A stretch of DNA of 5,755 nt from positions 1 to 5,755 of the forward strand of contig JAJXTA010000223.1 in assembly GCA_021784265.1 (NCBI GenBank), given 5' to 3'. Of the stretch, positions 1-5,755 are shown piece by piece (within the stretch, counting starts at the first letter, position 1; every line of letters begins with the position of its first letter). The stretch is from a bacterium (GTDB taxonomy: Bacteria; Verrucomicrobiota; Verrucomicrobiia; Limisphaerales; J093). A program made the position numbers and the translations under genes. The notes under the pieces are model-generated. The model ran no database searches and was not told the origin of the DNA. It saw only the letters and a program-made list of their open reading frames with translations.

Positions 1-1959
1 TCCGCTCCGGCCCCAGCCTCAGGGCTGGGTCTGTCGCTGCATTGGTTAGACGGGGGGACGGCGCTGGTGGACCAGGGGGGACGGACGGTGGCGGTCAACG
101 AGGCCCTGGCGGCCTGGTTGGGTAGTGTGGAGCGGGAGCTGACCGGCCAACTCTTCTGGGAGCGCCTCTGGAAGCGGGCACCGCAGTGGCAGGCCACCGT
201 CGAACCCGCTCTGGCCGCCGCGACACCGTTGCACCAGGTCCGCCTCCGTGGCGAGGCGGCGGACGGCACCCCGCAGTTCTTCGACCTGGAGCTGGCCGTC
301 AATCCCGCGGGCACGTTCGTGCGCCTGGGTTCGACTCTGCCGCCGCTGTCGGAGTTGACCGAGGCGAGCTGGGACGAGCACCTGCGCAGTGAAGCCGCGC
401 GGCGCCAGATGTTCATGCGGCTGCTCCGGGCCGAGGCGCAACTGGAGAACCTGGTCCACCGCTGGCCCGGGGTTATCTTCACCCAGCGGGCCGATTTCTC
501 CTTCCAATTCGCCAGTCCCGGCGTCAGCGAGCTGACCGGCGTCCCTGTGGCGGAGTGGCATACCCAGCCGCAGCGCTTCTGGCAGATCGTGCATGAAGCG
601 GACGGGGAAGAACTCCAGGCGCACCTCAAACGGTGCGTGCAGCAAAAGCGGACACTGGCCACCACGTTCCGGATCCGGCATGCCAAGACCGGACGCGTGG
701 CCTATGTGCTGGAGCACCGCCAAGCCTTGGTCGGCGCCGGGGGCTTGGTTTTGGGGTATGAGGGGGTTTGGTTGGATGTCACCCGGCAGATTATCGCCGA
801 GAAACGGCTCTCGTCGGCGGCCTGGAAAGAGACGCTGGCCGTCCTCACGATGGGGTTAGCCCACGATTTTAGCAACATCATGGCCGGGATCGTCTCGCTC
901 AGCGAATCGTTCCTGGCCCAGGTGGGGAAAGACCACCCCTTCCAGGAAGGCTTATCGCTGATCAAGCAGAACTCCTTCCAAGCCCATCAGTTGGTCCATC
1001 GGATCATCCACCTGCATCACGGCAAGACCGGCACGAACGATTACTGCGACCTCAACGAGGTCGTGCGCGATTTGGTGGACTTGGTCCACAAGATCCTGCC
1101 GCGGCGCATCGACATCCGCACCGAACTGAGCTCCGAACCCCTCTCCCTCTACGTCGATTCGGTCGAGTTCCGCCAGGTGATCATCAACCTGACGCTCAAC
1201 GCGGCCGAAGCCATGCCCCAAGGCGGGCAGCTTACCTTGCGCACCTCCCTCCACAGCCAACTGCCGGAGATCAAGAACCTCCGTGGGGCATGGCCCCGCC
1301 TGCCGGCGGTCTGCCTGGCCGTTCATGATACCGGCTGCGGCATCAAGACGCGCCACCTGTCCTCGATCTTCGACCCCTTCTTCACCACCAAACCGATGAA
1401 CAAGGGCTCCGGGCTCGGCCTCTACAACACCCGGCTCTTCGTCGAACGTCATCGCGGCATGGTCTCCGTCGAGTCTGTTGAGGGGGTGGGGACCACGTTT
1501 TTTCTCTGGCTGCCCCAAGCCGACTTCAGCGAGGCCGAGCGCGGCTTGACCAAGGCTGTGGCCCGGCGGCGGAGCGTCCTGGTAGTGGGCCGGGCGGATA
1601 CCACCTTGGACAGCACCGCGGAATTCCTGCGCTGCCACGGCTACCATGTCGTGGTCGCCACCACGCCGGCCAACGCGATGGATCTGCTGGAGTCCGGCGA
1701 ATACCAATGTGTGGGCTTGATCATCGTTCTGGAGCGGGAGGACATTGGCTTGGCCTCGCTCATCCCTGAGGTGCGCGCCAAGAAGCTCCCGATCAAGACC
1801 GTCCTCCAACTGGTCGGTTGCCACTCTGACGATCTGGATGGCCGGGTCCTGCAGCAGACCGACTTGGTGATTACCGCCGACCTGCCGGAGACCGAAATCC
1901 TCCACCGGCTCGATACGACCTTGCCCGCGCCCGAGTACGAGCCGGCCACCGCCCTATGA
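1..1959 (+). CDS. PAS-domain sensor histidine kinase with C-terminal pseudo-receiver (5' partial)
   Basis: A soluble hybrid-type histidine kinase, predicted to autophosphorylate on His and pass phosphate to a response regulator. The frame is open to the window edge. A GTG at 67 is the first listed start, but it would cut into the first strand of a PAS domain (about 31-345, with VDQGGRTVAVNEA), so the true start lies upstream. A second PAS domain spans about 451-810. The H-box MGLAHDFSN has its His at 862-864. In the ATPase domain, the N-box NLTLNAAEAM has its Asn at 1198-1200, DTGCGI starts at 1327, FDPFFTTK follows, and GSGLGL starts at 1405. These match the NtrB-like class of kinases, and all core catalytic residues are present. 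The C-terminal part (about 1573-1930) looks like a receiver but lacks the acidic pair (Gly-Arg instead), the phosphoacceptor Asp and the Lys. No membrane segment is visible. It overlaps the response regulator gene by 4 bases, which points to a kinase-regulator pair. The kinase call is secure; the signal sensed is unknown. Confidence 0.93.
   Translation, partial: SAPAPASGLGLSLHWLDGGTALVDQGGRTVAVNEALAAWLGSVERELTGQLFWERLWKRAPQWQATVEPALAAATPLHQVRLRGEAADGTPQFFDLELAVNPAGTFVRLGSTLPPLSELTEASWDEHLRSEAARRQMFMRLLRAEAQLENLVHRWPGVIFTQRADFSFQFASPGVSELTGVPVAEWHTQPQRFWQIVHEADGEELQAHLKRCVQQKRTLATTFRIRHAKTGRVAYVLEHRQALVGAGGLVLGYEGVWLDVTRQIIAEKRLSSAAWKETLAVLTMGLAHDFSNIMAGIVSLSESFLAQVGKDHPFQEGLSLIKQNSFQAHQLVHRIIHLHHGKTGTNDYCDLNEVVRDLVDLVHKILPRRIDIRTELSSEPLSLYVDSVEFRQVIINLTLNAAEAMPQGGQLTLRTSLHSQLPEIKNLRGAWPRLPAVCLAVHDTGCGIKTRHLSSIFDPFFTTKPMNKGSGLGLYNTRLFVERHRGMVSVESVEGVGTTFFLWLPQADFSEAERGLTKAVARRRSVLVVGRADTTLDSTAEFLRCHGYHVVVATTPANAMDLLESGEYQCVGLIIVLEREDIGLASLIPEVRAKKLPIKTVLQLVGCHSDDLDGRVLQQTDLVITADLPETEILHRLDTTLPAPEYEPATAL
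1956..1959 (+). promoter_or_regulatory. ATGA stop/start overlap (probable translational coupling)
   Basis: The ATG of the response regulator (1956-1958) overlaps the TGA of the upstream kinase (1957-1959). There is no convincing Shine-Dalgarno sequence in the preceding 20 bases, so initiation by ribosomes finishing the kinase is the simple reading. Such overlaps are common between cognate kinase and regulator genes. Coupling itself is inferred. Confidence 0.75.
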
Positions 1960-3239
1960 GTCCCGCGCCCGCTGCCACTGTCGATCCCGTCGCCCACCGC
2001 ATCCTAGTGGTGGACGACGAGGAAATCGTCCTGGTCGCCCTGCGGGAGACCTTGCGGCGGGAAGGTTACCACGTGGTGACCGCGCTCAACCCGCTGCAAG
2101 CCCTGGACCTGCTCAAACAGGGCCCGTTTTCGGTCATCCTCACCGACCAGCAGATGCCGCAGTTGACCGGGCTGGAGTTCCTCGGCCAGGTCAAGCAAAT
2201 CCAGCCCGACGCCACCCGCATTCTGATCACCGCCGTTCTGAGTCTGAACACGGTGATCGACGCGATCAACAAAGGGGAGATTTACCGGTTCGTGGTCAAA
2301 CCTTGGCTGCGGGAGGAGCTGCTGGCCACGGTGCGCAACGCGGTGCAGCGTTATGAGCTGATTTGCCGCAACGCCGTATTGCAGGCGACGACGCTGGCCA
2401 TGAACGAGAAGCTGGCCGGCCTCAACCAGTCCCTGGAAGAACAGGTGCGCCGGGTCGCCGAGCAGAACCAGGAGCTGGAGAAGCTCAACCAAGCCCTCAA
2501 AGCCAACCTCGAACAATCCGTCCAGCTTTGCCTTAAGACCATGGAGACGTTCTACCCGACCCTGGGCAGTCAGGCCCGCCGGGTGAGCGAGATTTGCCGG
2601 GCGATGGCCGCCGGGCTGGAACTCTCCGCCGAGGAGCACCAAACGCTGGAGATCAGCTCCTTGTTACACGACATCGGCTTGGTCGGCGTGCCGCGCAACC
2701 TCATCCGCCGCTGGCAACACGACCCGGCCTCGCTGGAGGAGGCGGAGCGGATTCTGATCGAACAACACCCAGTGCTGGGCGAGGAGCTCACCGGGTTTGT
2801 GCATCACCTGGGCCGGGTCGGCCCGACGATCCGGGCGCATCACGAGCGCTTTGACGGGGGCGGCTATCCCGATCGGTTGGCGGGGGACGACATCCCGTGG
2901 TTGGGGCGGCTGCTGGCCGTGGCGGTTGGTTATGCCGAAAGCAACTACAACAGCCGCGACACCCTTGAAGCCATCAAGCTGGCGAGCGGGTCCCAATTTG
3001 ATCCCGATGCCGTGCGGGCGCTCTTACGCACGCTGCCCAAGGCCACCGTGCCGGCGCGGGAGCGGGAAGTGCTGTTGTCGGAGTTGCGCCCGGGCATGGT
3101 CCTGGCCAAGGGCATCTACACGGCCAACGGTCTGTTGTTGGCCGCCGAGGGCCAGTTGCTGAGCGAGCCGTTCATCGACAAACTCCGCAACCACAACCGC
3201 ATCAACCCCATCACCCAAGCCTTGCTGGTCTATGCCTAG
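1956..3239 (+). CDS. Response regulator with receiver, coiled coil and degenerate HD-GYP-like domain
   Basis: A 427-residue response regulator of the RpfG-like type. The receiver (residues about 14-130) is complete: acidic pair D20/D21, phosphoacceptor D64 in TDQQMP, T92, and K115 in VVKPW. A charged coiled coil follows (about 140-190, rich in N/Q/E/L). The HD-GYP-like region (about 195-360) keeps H238-D239, H271 in QHPVLG, H295-H296 and the signature HHERFDGGGYP. It departs from the family in several places: Q206 replaces the usual His before the RV helix, L242 replaces the Lys of HDxxK, and VAVGYAE (320s) replaces the usual VADxYDA, removing a metal-binding Asp. The segment that normally carries DRPYR is absent, although SGSQFDPDAV follows as expected. 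Residues about 372-427 (LRPGMVLAKGIYT and onward) form a small C-terminal module often seen with HD-type regulators. Typical members degrade cyclic di-GMP; whether this one does is doubtful. It is probably the output of the adjacent kinases. The frame is intact, so it is not a pseudogene. Confidence 0.92.
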   Translation: MSPAPAATVDPVAHRILVVDDEEIVLVALRETLRREGYHVVTALNPLQALDLLKQGPFSVILTDQQMPQLTGLEFLGQVKQIQPDATRILITAVLSLNTVIDAINKGEIYRFVVKPWLREELLATVRNAVQRYELICRNAVLQATTLAMNEKLAGLNQSLEEQVRRVAEQNQELEKLNQALKANLEQSVQLCLKTMETFYPTLGSQARRVSEICRAMAAGLELSAEEHQTLEISSLLHDIGLVGVPRNLIRRWQHDPASLEEAERILIEQHPVLGEELTGFVHHLGRVGPTIRAHHERFDGGGYPDRLAGDDIPWLGRLLAVAVGYAESNYNSRDTLEAIKLASGSQFDPDAVRALLRTLPKATVPAREREVLLSELRPGMVLAKGIYTANGLLLAAEGQLLSEPFIDKLRNHNRINPITQALLVYA

Positions 3240-3298
3240 GCCTCCCTTTCCCTCCCGCCGGGTCGTTGGCCCGCGCCGCGCCGCCCGCGGCTGATGTC
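3240..3298 (+). other. Short intergenic leader before the second kinase
   Basis: This 59-base gap shortens to 26 bases if the TTG at 3266 is the start. It begins with a pure pyrimidine run (3241-3256) and continues as C/G-rich sequence. I see no Shine-Dalgarno motif before either candidate start, no convincing -35/-10 pair, and no hairpin followed by a T-run. The short gap and shared direction favour cotranscription with the upstream pair, but a separate promoter cannot be excluded. Confidence 0.4.
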
Positions 3299-5602
<2,304 letters not shown>

Positions 5603-5611
5603 ACGAGTCGG

Positions 5612-5755
5612 TCAAGGGGAAGGCGGATTGATGTAGCGGTCGGCAACCCACTGGAGGTCGCGGTTCCGCTGGCTCCCGTTGCGCGGCGCGGGCGAGAAGC
5701 CGGTCGGGTTCGTGAGCTTGGCGGTGCTGGGTTCCACCCACCGCTTCAACTCCGC
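5612..5755 (-). CDS. C-terminal end of an unrecognised protein (partial)
   Basis: The complement of the last 144 bases reads as 47 codons without interruption and ends in TGA at 5614-5612. The gene starts beyond the right edge. Codon use supports real coding: third positions are mostly G or C, and the residues form a plausible polar tail (ELKRWVEPSTAKL near the edge, RDLQWVADRYINPPSP at the end). The stop lies 9 bases from the stop of the hybrid kinase on the other strand, a tail-to-tail arrangement that suits two independent genes. I do not recognise the family, and too little is visible to assign a function. No membrane segment is seen in this part. Confidence 0.6.
   Translation of the reverse strand, partial: AELKRWVEPSTAKLTNPTGFSPAPRNGSQRNRDLQWVADRYINPPSP

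Noticed and set aside
67..69. GTG at 67 as the true start of the first kinase
   Set aside because: The frame is open to base 1 and the upstream residues (LHWLDGGTAL) continue the PAS domain, so the gene most likely starts outside the window.
46..1905. Minus-strand open frames opposite the first kinase (46-723 and 952-1905)
   Set aside because: They are composition-driven shadows of the kinase frame with no domain signal, and PAS and kinase motifs on the + strand account for the same bases.
5603..5650. Rho-independent terminator between the convergent genes
   Set aside because: No stable hairpin followed by a T-run (or preceded by an A-run for the other strand) could be found in or near the gap.

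Overview
This is a high-GC bacterial window (strong preference for G or C at third codon positions) that is almost entirely protein-coding. It carries a signal-transduction cluster of three genes on the + strand, followed by the tail of a convergent gene on the - strand. The organism cannot be fixed from these bases. High GC, starts without clear Shine-Dalgarno sequences, and large PAS-rich soluble kinases next to a response regulator with an unusual HD-GYP output would suit a Verrucomicrobiota/PVC-type or another environmental bacterium, but that is a low-confidence guess.

Layout: (1) 1-1959, + strand, 5'-truncated by the window edge: a soluble PAS-PAS-HisKA-HATPase histidine kinase ending in a receiver-like domain that has lost its phosphorylation site. 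(2) 1956-3239, + strand, overlapping gene 1 by 4 bases (ATGA): a response regulator with an intact receiver, a coiled-coil linker, an HD-GYP-like domain missing several expected active-site residues, and a short C-terminal module. (3) 3299-5602, + strand (possible earlier TTG start at 3266): a second soluble hybrid histidine kinase, PAS-PAS-PAS-HisKA-HATPase-REC, with all catalytic and phosphoacceptor residues present. (4) 5612-5755, - strand, partial: the last 47 residues of an unrecognised protein, tail to tail with gene 3 with only 9 bases between the stops.

How they may work together (inference): neither kinase shows a membrane segment in the visible part, so both probably sense cytoplasmic signals through PAS domains. 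Kinase 1 cannot phosphorylate its own pseudo-receiver and is translationally coupled to gene 2, so the gene 2 receiver is its most likely partner. Kinase 3 could phosphorylate its own receiver, the gene 2 receiver, or both. The output is the HD-GYP-like domain. Normal HD-GYP domains hydrolyse cyclic di-GMP, but this one lacks a metal-binding Asp, the Lys of the HDxxK motif, an N-terminal His and the segment that normally holds the DRPYR motif, so it may instead be a binding or protein-interaction output. No GGDEF, HPt, DNA-binding domain, tRNA, rRNA, CRISPR array, mobile element or convincing terminator was seen.
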